NCBI GenBank assembly: GCA_028067895.1
Contig: JAPTUI010000218.1
Coordinates: forward strand, 1 to 10,026
Direction of reading: 5' to 3'
DNA length: 10,026 bases
Origin: Pseudomonadota bacterium
Lineage (GTDB): Bacteria; Pseudomonadota; Gammaproteobacteria; Steroidobacterales; Steroidobacteraceae
Of this stretch, positions 1 to 5,804 are shown piece after piece. The position numbers and the translations under genes are program-made. A model generated the notes under the pieces. It saw only the letters and a program-made list of their open reading frames with translations. It made no database searches and was not told where the DNA came from. How positions within the stretch are numbered: the stretch's first letter is position 1; each line of letters starts with the position of its first letter.

Positions 1-50
1 CAGCCGCCGAAGATCATCAGCAGCATCGTCAGCAGCGTTTCACGTTCCAT
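1..50 (-). CDS. Partial 5' end of a gene downstream of blaI, candidate BlaR1/M56-type membrane protein
   Basis: Only the first 16 complete codons are inside the window. An ATG at 50-48 (minus) opens a frame reading MERETLLTMLLMIFGG, with no stop before the edge. The start overlaps the last 11 nt of blaI, as expected for a co-transcribed, translationally coupled gene. The hydrophobic stretch directly after the start suggests an N-terminal membrane segment. BlaI-family repressors are very often followed by a BlaR1/MecR1-type M56 sensor peptidase that inactivates the repressor, so that is the most likely identity. This is inferred from position only, because no zinc-binding HExxH motif can be seen in so short a piece. 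Another membrane protein is possible. Confidence 0.45.
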   Translation of the reverse strand, partial: MERETLLTMLLMIFGG

Positions 51-435
51 CGGGAGGGCTCCGGCGGGCCGCGACCGCCCGCTCCAGTTCCTGAAGCAGC
101 CGAGGATCGAGTTCCTCGACCGCCTCGACCAACGCGGCGGCCGCGCTGCGCGGCGTCGTGCCGAGCAATCGCGTCAGCGCGTTGCGCGCGCGGGCCCGCT
201 CGACCATCTCACGCGCCACCTTCGGCCGGTACTCGAACGCCGCGCCCTTGCGCTGGCGCTGGATCAGCCCTTTCGCGCGCAGCCGGTCGACCACCTTGGC
301 GGTGGTCGTATAGACCAGTCCCTGCGGCGCGCCCAGCCGCTCGTGCAGCTCGCGCACCGACGCGGTGCCGAGGTCCCAGAGCGCAGCGAGCACGCTGTAC
401 TCCAGATCATCCGCCGGCAGCCGAAAATGCGTCAT
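40..435 (-). CDS. blaI: BlaI/MecI/CopY-family winged-helix transcriptional repressor
   Basis: This 131-aa protein matches the BlaI/MecI family in length (about 120-130 aa) and layout. An N-terminal winged helix (about residues 7-72) has the family pattern LEYSVLAALWDLGTASVREL, then a recognition-helix region (VYTTTAKVVDRLRAKGLIQR) and a wing ending EYRP. The acidic, Leu/Ala-rich helix at about 98-122 would be the dimerisation region. BlaI proteins bind palindromes as dimers and repress their own operon until a BlaR1-type protease cleaves them, or in CopY relatives until metal binds. No Cys metal-binding motif is present, so a CopY-type metal sensor is unlikely. The start at 435 follows a promoter-like element by 6 nt with no room for a Shine-Dalgarno sequence, suggesting a leaderless mRNA. 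The stop overlaps the next gene's start. The regulated target cannot be named from sequence; beta-lactam or cell-wall stress is the family precedent. Confidence 0.9.
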   Translation of the reverse strand: MTHFRLPADDLEYSVLAALWDLGTASVRELHERLGAPQGLVYTTTAKVVDRLRAKGLIQRQRKGAAFEYRPKVAREMVERARARNALTRLLGTTPRSAAAALVEAVEELDPRLLQELERAVAARRSPPDGT

Positions 436-441
436 GGGCCG

Positions 442-470
442 AGTCTACGACCCGCGTCGTACCGGGACAA
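442..470 (-). promoter_or_regulatory. Candidate sigma70 promoter of blaI, apparently leaderless
   Basis: On the minus strand a -35-like TTGTCC (470-465), a 17-bp spacer and a -10-like TAGACT (447-442, 4 of 6 consensus bases) are followed by only 6 nt before the blaI ATG. Transcription would start at or within a base of the start codon, giving a leaderless mRNA. There is no Shine-Dalgarno sequence. Moderate support: spacing is ideal and hexamers are partial. Confidence 0.5.
446..461. promoter_or_regulatory. 16-bp palindrome, candidate BlaI operator
   Basis: TACGACCCGCGTCGTA is a perfect inverted repeat with 6-bp arms (TACGAC/GTCGTA) and a 4-bp centre. It resembles the TAC-TAC...GTA-GTA architecture of BlaI/MecI-family operators in length and terminal TAC/GTA triplets. 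It lies almost entirely in the spacer of the proposed blaI promoter and touches the -10 box, so a bound dimer would block RNA polymerase. It is about 47 bp upstream of the proposed -35 of the divergent transporter gene, so direct control of that gene is less certain. Confidence 0.6.
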
Positions 471-508
471 GCGCGCCCCAGAGGCCCGCTCAGCGCCTTG
501 AGCCAGGC

Positions 509-537
509 TTGACGGCTGCCGGCGCGGCCAGTGCAAT
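509..537 (+). promoter_or_regulatory. Candidate sigma70 promoter of the ArsB-type transporter gene
   Basis: TTGACG (509-514, 5 of 6 bases of the -35 consensus) is separated by 17 bp from TGCAAT (532-537, 4 of 6 bases of the -10 consensus). Transcription would begin near 544, which excludes the upstream ATG at 536 as a start and leaves a leader of about 28 nt before the ATG at 572. Predicted from sequence alone. Confidence 0.4.
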
Positions 538-571
538 GGCCCATCGCCCGCACACGCGCCCTCCGGTCCCG

Positions 572-1837
572 ATGCTCCACGCCTCCCTCGCCCATGACCT
601 CACCTGGCTGATCGGCGCTGCCGTGATCTGCGGCATGCTGCTGCGCCCCTGGGATCTCTCCGAGGCGCTCTGGGCGGCCGGGGGTGCGGCGCTGCTGGTG
701 CTCGGCTCGCTCATTTCCACTCAGCAGGCGCTGCGCGCCGTCGGTCGCGGCACCGACGTCTATCTGTTTCTCGCCGGCATGATGCTGCTGGCGGAGCTCG
801 CCCGCAGCGAGGGCTTGTTCGAGTGGGTTGCGGCCCACGCGGTGCGCACGGCCGCCGGCTCACCGCGGCGGCTGTTCGGATTGATTTACCTGGTCGGGAT
901 CGCCGTGACGGCGCTGCTCTCGAACGATGCAACGGCCGTCGTGCTCACCCCGGCGGTGTACGCTGCGGCCCGTCAGGCGCGCACCGAACCGCTGCCGCAC
1001 CTCTTGATCTGCGCGTTCATCGCCAACGCGGCGAGCTTTCTGCTGCCGATCTCCAACCCGGCGAATCTCGTGGTGTACGCGAGCCACCTGCCGCCGCTCG
1101 GCGAGTGGCTCGCGGCATTCCTGATGCCTTCGGCCGCGGCCATCGCCGTGACGTTCCTCGTACTGCGCGCGACCCAACGGGCCGCGCTCGGGGGCACATT
1201 CACCCACGCCGTCCCCGTGCCGCCCCTGGGGCGCGCCGGTCGGCTCGCTGCGGCCGGTATTGGCCTGACGGTCGTCCTCTTGCTGTGGGCCTCGGCGAGC
1301 GGACGCGAACTCGGTGCACCGACCTTCGCCGCCGCCGTCCTGATCCTCGCCGCGGTGATCGTGTTCGAGCGACGCAATCCCTGGCCACTGCTGAAGGGCG
1401 TCTCCTGGAGCGTGTTGCCCCTGGTCGCGGGGCTGTTCGTGCTGGTGGCTGCCCTCGGACGCACCGGACTGCTCGCGGCACTCGGGGTGCTGCTCGCGCA
1501 CCTCGCACACCATGCCGGGGGACTCGCCGGGTTCATGGCCGGCGGAGCCGTGGCGCTCGCCAGCAACGTGATGAACAATCTGCCCGTGGCGCTGATCGCC
1601 GCGATGCTCGGGGCGAGCCATGGGCTCGCCGCGCTGCGCGCGAGCATGCTGATCGGGGTCGATCTCGGACCGAACCTGTCGGTGAGCGGATCGCTCGCCA
1701 CCATTCTGTGGCTGATCGCCCTGCGGCGCGAGCAGGTGCACATGGACGCGATGAGCTTCCTGAAGCTCGGCGCGCTGGTCATGCCGCCGGCGCTGCTCGC
1801 CGCACTCGCAGCGCTCGCCGTCGGACACGCCGGCTGA
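572..1837 (+). CDS. arsB: ArsB/SLC13-type (ion transporter superfamily) integral membrane transporter
   Basis: The 421-aa protein is almost entirely hydrophobic, with about 10-12 predicted membrane segments, and is close to the length of ArsB (about 430 aa). It carries signatures of the ArsB/NhaD/SLC13 group: SNDATAVVLTP at about residues 117-127 and PISNPANLVVYA at 159-170 in the first half, then NVMNNLPVAL at 332-341 and a GVDLGPNLSVSGS segment from 362 in the second. These are the paired re-entrant/unwound helix motifs of the two inverted repeats. ArsB extrudes arsenite or antimonite across the inner membrane, but relatives carry other anions, and no arsR, arsC or arsA is adjacent, so the substrate is uncertain. 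I prefer the ATG at 572 because a promoter-like element overlaps the alternative ATG at 536; neither start has a good ribosome-binding site. The frame stays open upstream to 365, but that part is antisense to blaI. The gene is divergent from blaI across 136 bp. Confidence 0.8.
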   Translation: MLHASLAHDLTWLIGAAVICGMLLRPWDLSEALWAAGGAALLVLGSLISTQQALRAVGRGTDVYLFLAGMMLLAELARSEGLFEWVAAHAVRTAAGSPRRLFGLIYLVGIAVTALLSNDATAVVLTPAVYAAARQARTEPLPHLLICAFIANAASFLLPISNPANLVVYASHLPPLGEWLAAFLMPSAAAIAVTFLVLRATQRAALGGTFTHAVPVPPLGRAGRLAAAGIGLTVVLLLWASASGRELGAPTFAAAVLILAAVIVFERRNPWPLLKGVSWSVLPLVAGLFVLVAALGRTGLLAALGVLLAHLAHHAGGLAGFMAGGAVALASNVMNNLPVALIAAMLGASHGLAALRASMLIGVDLGPNLSVSGSLATILWLIALRREQVHMDAMSFLKLGALVMPPALLAALAALAVGHAG

Positions 1838-1841
1838 GGCG

Positions 1842-1860
1842 CGTGCGCCCCCGGCGCACG
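1842..1860 (+). terminator. GC-rich hairpin just after the transporter gene, terminator-like
   Basis: CGTGCGCC and GGCGCACG pair perfectly over 8 bp around a CCC loop, 4 nt after the transporter stop codon. There is no following T run (the next bases are GGGG), so it is not a classical intrinsic terminator. It may stabilise the 3' end or assist termination. Confidence 0.4.
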
Positions 1861-1904
1861 GGGGTGAGACGACGGACGCGGTAGGAGGAACCTGCGGGCC
1901 CCTC

Positions 1905-1932
1905 TTCCCGACGGTGGGGAAATCTCTACAAT
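1905..1932 (+). promoter_or_regulatory. Candidate promoter of the PAP2 gene, apparently leaderless
   Basis: TACAAT (1927-1932) matches the -10 consensus at 5 of 6 positions and ends 6 nt before the ATG at 1939, so the transcript would start at the initiation codon. The -35 is weak (TTCCCG at 1905-1910, 16-bp spacer). There is no Shine-Dalgarno sequence directly before the ATG; the purine-rich AGGAGG at 1883-1888 is about 50 nt upstream and would be outside the transcript. Confidence 0.45.
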
Positions 1933-1938
1933 CCGCCG

Positions 1939-2832
1939 ATGAGGATCAAATACCGGTTTCGCCAAGTACGGCGGCTCACCGCGGCGCTGCTGCTCGGTGT
2001 GCTCCCCTCGTTCGCCCTCGCCGCGCAATCCGCCGCGACACCACCGGCCGCAGCCGGACCAGCGCCGCTGCCCGCGCCGAGCGTGATCCGTTACACGAAG
2101 AAGCCATCGGGGCTGAAGCACCTGTTCTTCCGGTCCCTCGGGGACATGAAGGCCTATTACACCGCGCCGCTGCACTGGAAGCGGCGCAACTGGGAGTACT
2201 TCGGCGGAGTGGTCGCGGCGTTCGCGATCGCGCACCACTACGATACCCAGGTGCGTCAGCACTTCGTCGGCAACTCGAACCCGCCAATCGGACCGAAACC
2301 GCCCTCGAGTGCCGTATACACCGATGCGATGCCTGGCTTCGCGGCCTTCGCCCTCACCTGGGGGTATGCGACCCTCACGGGCAGCCACGCCGGCAAATCT
2401 GAGGCGTGGAACATGCTCGAAGCCGCCGGTCTCGCTTCGCTGACCGGCGAGGCGATGAAATATACCTTCGGCCGGCAACGGCCCTACCAGACCAACGACA
2501 CGAACAAGTGGTTCGCCGGCGGCAGCTCGTTCCCCTCGCTGCACGTCACGGCGGCGTTTGCCATCGGCACGGTACTCGCCGAATCGGGCAATCCGAAGAT
2601 CCGCTGGCTGCGTCGCACGATCGGGTACGGCATCGGCATCGGCACGGCGTACCTGCGCATGAAGCACGACGCGCACTGGCTGTCGGACACCGTGGTCGCC
2701 GCCGCGCTCGGCATGGCCACTGCGCACTTCGTGCTCGACCGCAGGGCGGGCGAGGCCATGGACAACTCAGCGGTCACCGTCGTGCCGGTGCGCGGTGGCG
2801 CGATGCTGGCCTTCGCGCACGTGTTCCACTGA
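1939..2832 (+). CDS. PAP2-family phosphatase (phosphatidic acid phosphatase / lipid phosphatase type), exported
   Basis: This 297-aa protein carries all three PAP2 catalytic motifs in order: KX6RP as KYTFGRQRP (174-182); a PSGH-type motif as SSFPSLHVT (196-204), with Leu in place of the usual Gly; and RX5HX3D as RMKHDAHWLSD (240-250). His202 would be the nucleophile, with His246/Asp250 assisting. An N-terminal basic and hydrophobic segment ending FALAAQ (about 12-30) looks like a Sec signal peptide or anchor, followed by an Ala/Pro-rich linker (31-48). Hydrophobic stretches at about 86-100, 131-148 and around the motifs fit a membrane-associated enzyme facing the periplasm. The family removes phosphate from lipid substrates such as phosphatidate, phosphatidylglycerol phosphate or undecaprenyl pyrophosphate; the substrate cannot be told here. 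The gene stands alone on the plus strand and converges with the relaxase gene 11 bp downstream. Confidence 0.88.
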   Translation: MRIKYRFRQVRRLTAALLLGVLPSFALAAQSAATPPAAAGPAPLPAPSVIRYTKKPSGLKHLFFRSLGDMKAYYTAPLHWKRRNWEYFGGVVAAFAIAHHYDTQVRQHFVGNSNPPIGPKPPSSAVYTDAMPGFAAFALTWGYATLTGSHAGKSEAWNMLEAAGLASLTGEAMKYTFGRQRPYQTNDTNKWFAGGSSFPSLHVTAAFAIGTVLAESGNPKIRWLRRTIGYGIGIGTAYLRMKHDAHWLSDTVVAAALGMATAHFVLDRRAGEAMDNSAVTVVPVRGGAMLAFAHVFH

Positions 2833-2843
2833 CCGCACCGGGT

Positions 2844-3908
2844 TCACCAGGACAGATCCCGATCGGGTCCGGGGGCCTCTTGCGGCTGCGCACCTGAGTC
2901 GTGCGCGGGGCTACGCGACACGGCGGACGACTCGGACCCCTTCTCACGCCGCTCACGCCAGGCGACGAGCGCCTCGCGGCGCATCCGTTCTGCCGGTGAG
3001 ACGGCCCCGGGTGCCCCCGAACCCTGCGCCGCGCGGTACTCGAGCCAGTCCCGGACCGCCTGACGTTGGCGCGCCTGCGCACCCTCGAGCGGCGCCAGAG
3101 CGCTCGTCCCGGCATCCCGCGCCGGCTCGGCCCCGGCGGCGCGTTCGGCCCGCGCGGCCACCCGCGCCCGATAGCGCTCCCGGATTTGTTCAGCGACCTC
3201 GCTGCGCTCGCCCCGCCGCTCGGCGCTGATCGCCGCGCGCGGCAGCCGGGGCAGCGGTTCGCGGTCGATACCCTGGGCGGCGAGACTGCGCGCATCGACG
3301 CGCATCTCGAGCTGCGCAGCGTGCAAGTGCTCGTTGACCAACTCCGCCCAGCGCTGACGGAGCGCGGCAAATTCCGCTCGGCCGGACGGCAGGCCGAGTT
3401 CAGCCCGCACCGTGCCGTTCATGTCCAAACCCGCCTTGGGCCCGAACCCCTCGAGGCGCACCTCCCGGGTGGAGGCGAGCAAATGGGCGTGGAAGTTGCG
3501 CGGATCGCCGAACGGACGCGGCGCGTGCACGGCCAGGTCGACCGCGACGCCGTAGCGATCGGCGATCTCGTGCGAGAACGTACGGGCGAGGCTCACGCGT
3601 GCCGCGGCAGACAGCTCCGCCGGCAGCGCCACCATGTACTCGCGCGCCACCCGCGAGTTCTCCCGCGACTCGATCCGTTCGGCGGCATTCCAGAGCGACG
3701 CCCGATCCTGAGCCCACTGCGGCGGGACGGCGAGCCGCGTCGGCAGCACGATCTCCTTGTGCAGCACGTCGCGGCGATTGCGATGGTCGTACAGCGCTCC
3801 AGTACGCTCATTACGGATGCGCTCCCCGGCCCGATAGGCGGCCGAAGCCGGCGCGTTGCGCCCACTCGAGCGCGACACCGTGTTGATCTGCATGTGAAAG
3901 ATCGCCAT
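2844..3908 (-). CDS. mobA: MobA/MobL-family (MOBQ type) conjugative relaxase
   Basis: The 354-aa protein starts MAIFHMQINTVSRSSGRNAP, the standard opening of MobA/MobL relaxases, which fixes the start at 3908; AGGTGG at 3917-3912 serves as ribosome-binding site. Tyr25 in ASAAYRAGER is at the usual position of the catalytic tyrosine that joins the nicked oriT strand. Asp124, His128, His140 and His142 (DLAVHAP...NFHAHLL) form the metal-binding HUH-type motif, and Glu/Arg/Asn residues at 77-90 match the middle motif. The nuclease domain ends near residue 210. The rest is a charged Arg/Glu/Ala-rich tail with no helicase or primase domain, unlike the long TraA relaxases of Ti-type plasmids. It is the last gene of the transfer operon, 28 nt after the second coupling ATPase gene. 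No oriT-like palindrome was recognised next to it. The role is to nick oriT and lead the DNA strand into the recipient. Confidence 0.9.
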   Translation of the reverse strand: MAIFHMQINTVSRSSGRNAPASAAYRAGERIRNERTGALYDHRNRRDVLHKEIVLPTRLAVPPQWAQDRASLWNAAERIESRENSRVAREYMVALPAELSAAARVSLARTFSHEIADRYGVAVDLAVHAPRPFGDPRNFHAHLLASTREVRLEGFGPKAGLDMNGTVRAELGLPSGRAEFAALRQRWAELVNEHLHAAQLEMRVDARSLAAQGIDREPLPRLPRAAISAERRGERSEVAEQIRERYRARVAARAERAAGAEPARDAGTSALAPLEGAQARQRQAVRDWLEYRAAQGSGAPGAVSPAERMRREALVAWRERREKGSESSAVSRSPAHDSGAQPQEAPGPDRDLSW

Positions 3909-3936
3909 CGCCCACCTGCACTGGCCGCCCCGTGCC

Positions 3937-5298
3937 TCAGCCCGCTCGCCGCAGCCTCACGCTCAGCCACCTCGCCGACGCCGCGGTCTTCAGAAAGCCC
4001 TCCAGATCCGCGAGTTGCTCGATCTGCGCGGCCAGCACGGCCGTCTCGGTGACGTGCTGCTCGCTGATGTGCAGCGAACGGCGCGCCCCGCGGGCACCGC
4101 TGCCGAATCCTCCCGCTCCGTCCCGTCCACGCGAGACACTGCGCCGGATGACCTCGCGCTCGCCGATCAGCCGGGAACAGAACTGCGCGGTGCCGCCGCG
4201 CTCACTGGCCGAGCAGCGCAAGATCAACGAATTGCCGCAGTTCTCGATGATCGTCTGGGCATCGCCCGCTCCGTAGAGCGCACTGACCTGGGCGATCGAC
4301 TGCATCCCGAGAACGCACCGCCCGCCGAATTTACGCAGCCGCGCGAGCGCATCGCGCAACCCGTCGATCGCCCCGAGAGCGTCGAGTTCATCGACGATGA
4401 ACCACAGCCGCCGATCCTCCGCCGGACCGTTCATCGCCTCGAAAATCGCCAGACGCATCCAGCTGGCGATGAGGGTGCGCACGGAGGCGATCTGCCCGGC
4501 GCGGTACGGCAGAAACAACACACCGCGCCCGGCACGCACCCACTGGCGCACGGAGCACTGCGGGGCAACCTGGCGACACACGTGCTCGAGCGCCGCGGTG
4601 CACGCGGCCGCGACCGAGCGGATCGAACCAAACATGCGCGCGTTCTCGGGCTCGAGAAACGGCTGCGCGGGGGTTCCGCAGAGCAAGGCCCGCAGTTCGG
4701 CGGCCGGCGCGATCGCGATCAGCTGCCACAGGCGCTCCAGATCGGCGCCGCTGCCCTCGGTACGGCGCAATACACTCGCGAGGAACGTCCGTGCATACCC
4801 GCGCCACTCTCGCGCCGAAGCATCCTCGCCGGCGGCGATCAGGCTGGCCGCGAGCTGATCGGGATCCTCCGGCGCGGTGAGTTCGGCAAACGGGTTCCAC
4901 TTCAGCGCGCGCGGCTCGAAGGGGTTGAGGATGACGTCGCCGCGCGGGCGCGTATGGAAGCGATCGAGGTACGCGCCGTCGGGGTCGGCAATGACCGCCC
5001 GATCCCCGCGCGCGAGCAACGCCGTGAGCAGCTCGGCGATGGCCGTCGATTTGCCGGTGCCGGTGGTGCCGATCAGCTTGAAGTGCTTGGTCTCCTCCAA
5101 GGGCGCGAGCGGCACGCCGGCCAACGTAATGCCGGTGCGCGACCGGCGCCACCGAGCGGCGCGCTCGACACGCGCGCCCCGGCAATAGCGGTCCCGGGGC
5201 GCCCGGCGCAGCATGCGGGCGAGCGCCATCGAGCCGAGCCCCGCGAGCAATACGGCGGCGAGCCGCGGCGCATCGCGAATCCCCATCCCCCCGATCAC
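3937..5298 (-). CDS. traD: TraD/TrwB-type type IV coupling ATPase, short paralogue (copy 1)
   Basis: This is a 453-aa P-loop ATPase of the VirD4/TraD/TrwB class, which links the relaxase-DNA complex to the secretion channel. Walker A is GTTGTGKS (77-84) and Walker B is LWFIVDE (298-304). DPDGAY (105-110), GDVILNPFEP (120-129) and the GNSLILRCSAS segment (355-365) are typical TraD/TrwB blocks. Only one N-terminal membrane segment is visible (about 12-29), whereas VirD4/TraD proteins normally have two. I chose the GTG at 5298, which overlaps the upstream stop as GTGA and has GAAGG a few nt before it; an ATG at 5286 is a near-equal alternative (449 aa). An upstream ATG at 5388 would run far into the preceding gene and is unlikely. 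It is paralogous to the larger ATPase at 5797-7470. The C-terminal segment after Walker B contains a Gly/Arg-rich stretch (about 386-408) not shared with the paralogue. Confidence 0.85.
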   Translation of the reverse strand: MIGGMGIRDAPRLAAVLLAGLGSMALARMLRRAPRDRYCRGARVERAARWRRSRTGITLAGVPLAPLEETKHFKLIGTTGTGKSTAIAELLTALLARGDRAVIADPDGAYLDRFHTRPRGDVILNPFEPRALKWNPFAELTAPEDPDQLAASLIAAGEDASAREWRGYARTFLASVLRRTEGSGADLERLWQLIAIAPAAELRALLCGTPAQPFLEPENARMFGSIRSVAAACTAALEHVCRQVAPQCSVRQWVRAGRGVLFLPYRAGQIASVRTLIASWMRLAIFEAMNGPAEDRRLWFIVDELDALGAIDGLRDALARLRKFGGRCVLGMQSIAQVSALYGAGDAQTIIENCGNSLILRCSASERGGTAQFCSRLIGEREVIRRSVSRGRDGAGGFGSGARGARRSLHISEQHVTETAVLAAQIEQLADLEGFLKTAASARWLSVRLRRAG

Positions 5299-5804
5299 GG
5301 CGCCTTCACCAGCAGGAAATCTCCATGCGCGCCGAACACCGGACCGGTGCGCTGCACGCGCACGCAGAGCCGACCGCGCGCGCCGCATCGGCGCAGTTCG
5401 ACCGAACCGCCGTACTCACGCAGCCGCCTGACGTCTGCGGCAAAGAGCGCACGACGAACCCGCAGCGCATCGATCTGGGCCGCAGTCGGCACCAGCAAGT
5501 GCACCGCGAGAACGGCCGTTGCGGCACTGGCGAGTGCGGCCGCGGCACTCCAGAACGCCGCACGCATCCCGACTGCGCGGCGCAGGCCGAGCAGTTGCGC
5601 TCTGGCGTCGTCGGTCTCGGCGCTGAGCTCGAGGAACGCATCGCGCGCGGCATGCGCGACTTCGGCGCGCACATTCCGCTCGAGCGACTGCACCTGTTCG
5701 CCGAGCAGCGCGAGTGTCTCCCCGGCGAGGCGCTGCTGCGACTGGACCGTCTCAAGCAGCAGCCCCACCTCGAGCGGCTCGGACATCGCGCGCACCTCAC
5801 TCAT
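5295..5804 (-). CDS. Small coiled-coil, single-TM protein between two coupling ATPases (transfer accessory protein)
   Basis: This 169-aa protein has a heptad-like N-terminal helix (about 16-75, rich in Leu, Gln and Glu), one membrane segment (about 82-103), a second short amphipathic helix (108-131), and a C-terminal beta-like domain with two cysteines in RRCGARGRLCVRV (138-150) ending GDFLLVKAP. I believe similar proteins occur beside TraD genes in related conjugative elements, but I cannot name a characterised family. Topology suggests a cytoplasmic coiled coil and a periplasmic C-terminal domain, or the reverse. Its position between two coupling ATPases suggests it assists or bridges them at the membrane. 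The ATG at 5804 overlaps the upstream stop by 8 nt. A second ATG at 5786 has a better-spaced TGAGG ahead of it and may be the true start (163 aa). The end overlaps the next gene by 4 nt (GTGA). Confidence 0.75.
   Translation of the reverse strand: MSEVRAMSEPLEVGLLLETVQSQQRLAGETLALLGEQVQSLERNVRAEVAHAARDAFLELSAETDDARAQLLGLRRAVGMRAAFWSAAAALASAATAVLAVHLLVPTAAQIDALRVRRALFAADVRRLREYGGSVELRRCGARGRLCVRVQRTGPVFGAHGDFLLVKAP

Noticed and set aside
365..571. Longer N-terminus of the transporter from ATG 365 or 536
   Set aside because: The first lies opposite blaI and the second falls inside a promoter-like -10; the added residues are not membrane-like and are not expected in ArsB.
1882..1890. AGGAGG-like sequence as ribosome-binding site of a gene starting at 1914
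   Set aside because: The frame from the GTG at 1914 overlaps PAP2 out of frame and has no family features; the purine run is too far from the PAP2 ATG.
973..2727. Open frame of about 584 codons on the minus strand
   Set aside because: It lies opposite the transporter and PAP2 genes, which both carry clear family motifs; its own translation shows none.
3909..3936. oriT next to the relaxase gene
   Set aside because: The gap is only 28 bp and holds the relaxase ribosome-binding site; no palindrome or nic-like site was recognised.
3066..4052. Open frame of about 328 codons on the plus strand
   Set aside because: Antisense to the relaxase gene with its catalytic motifs; no recognisable domain.
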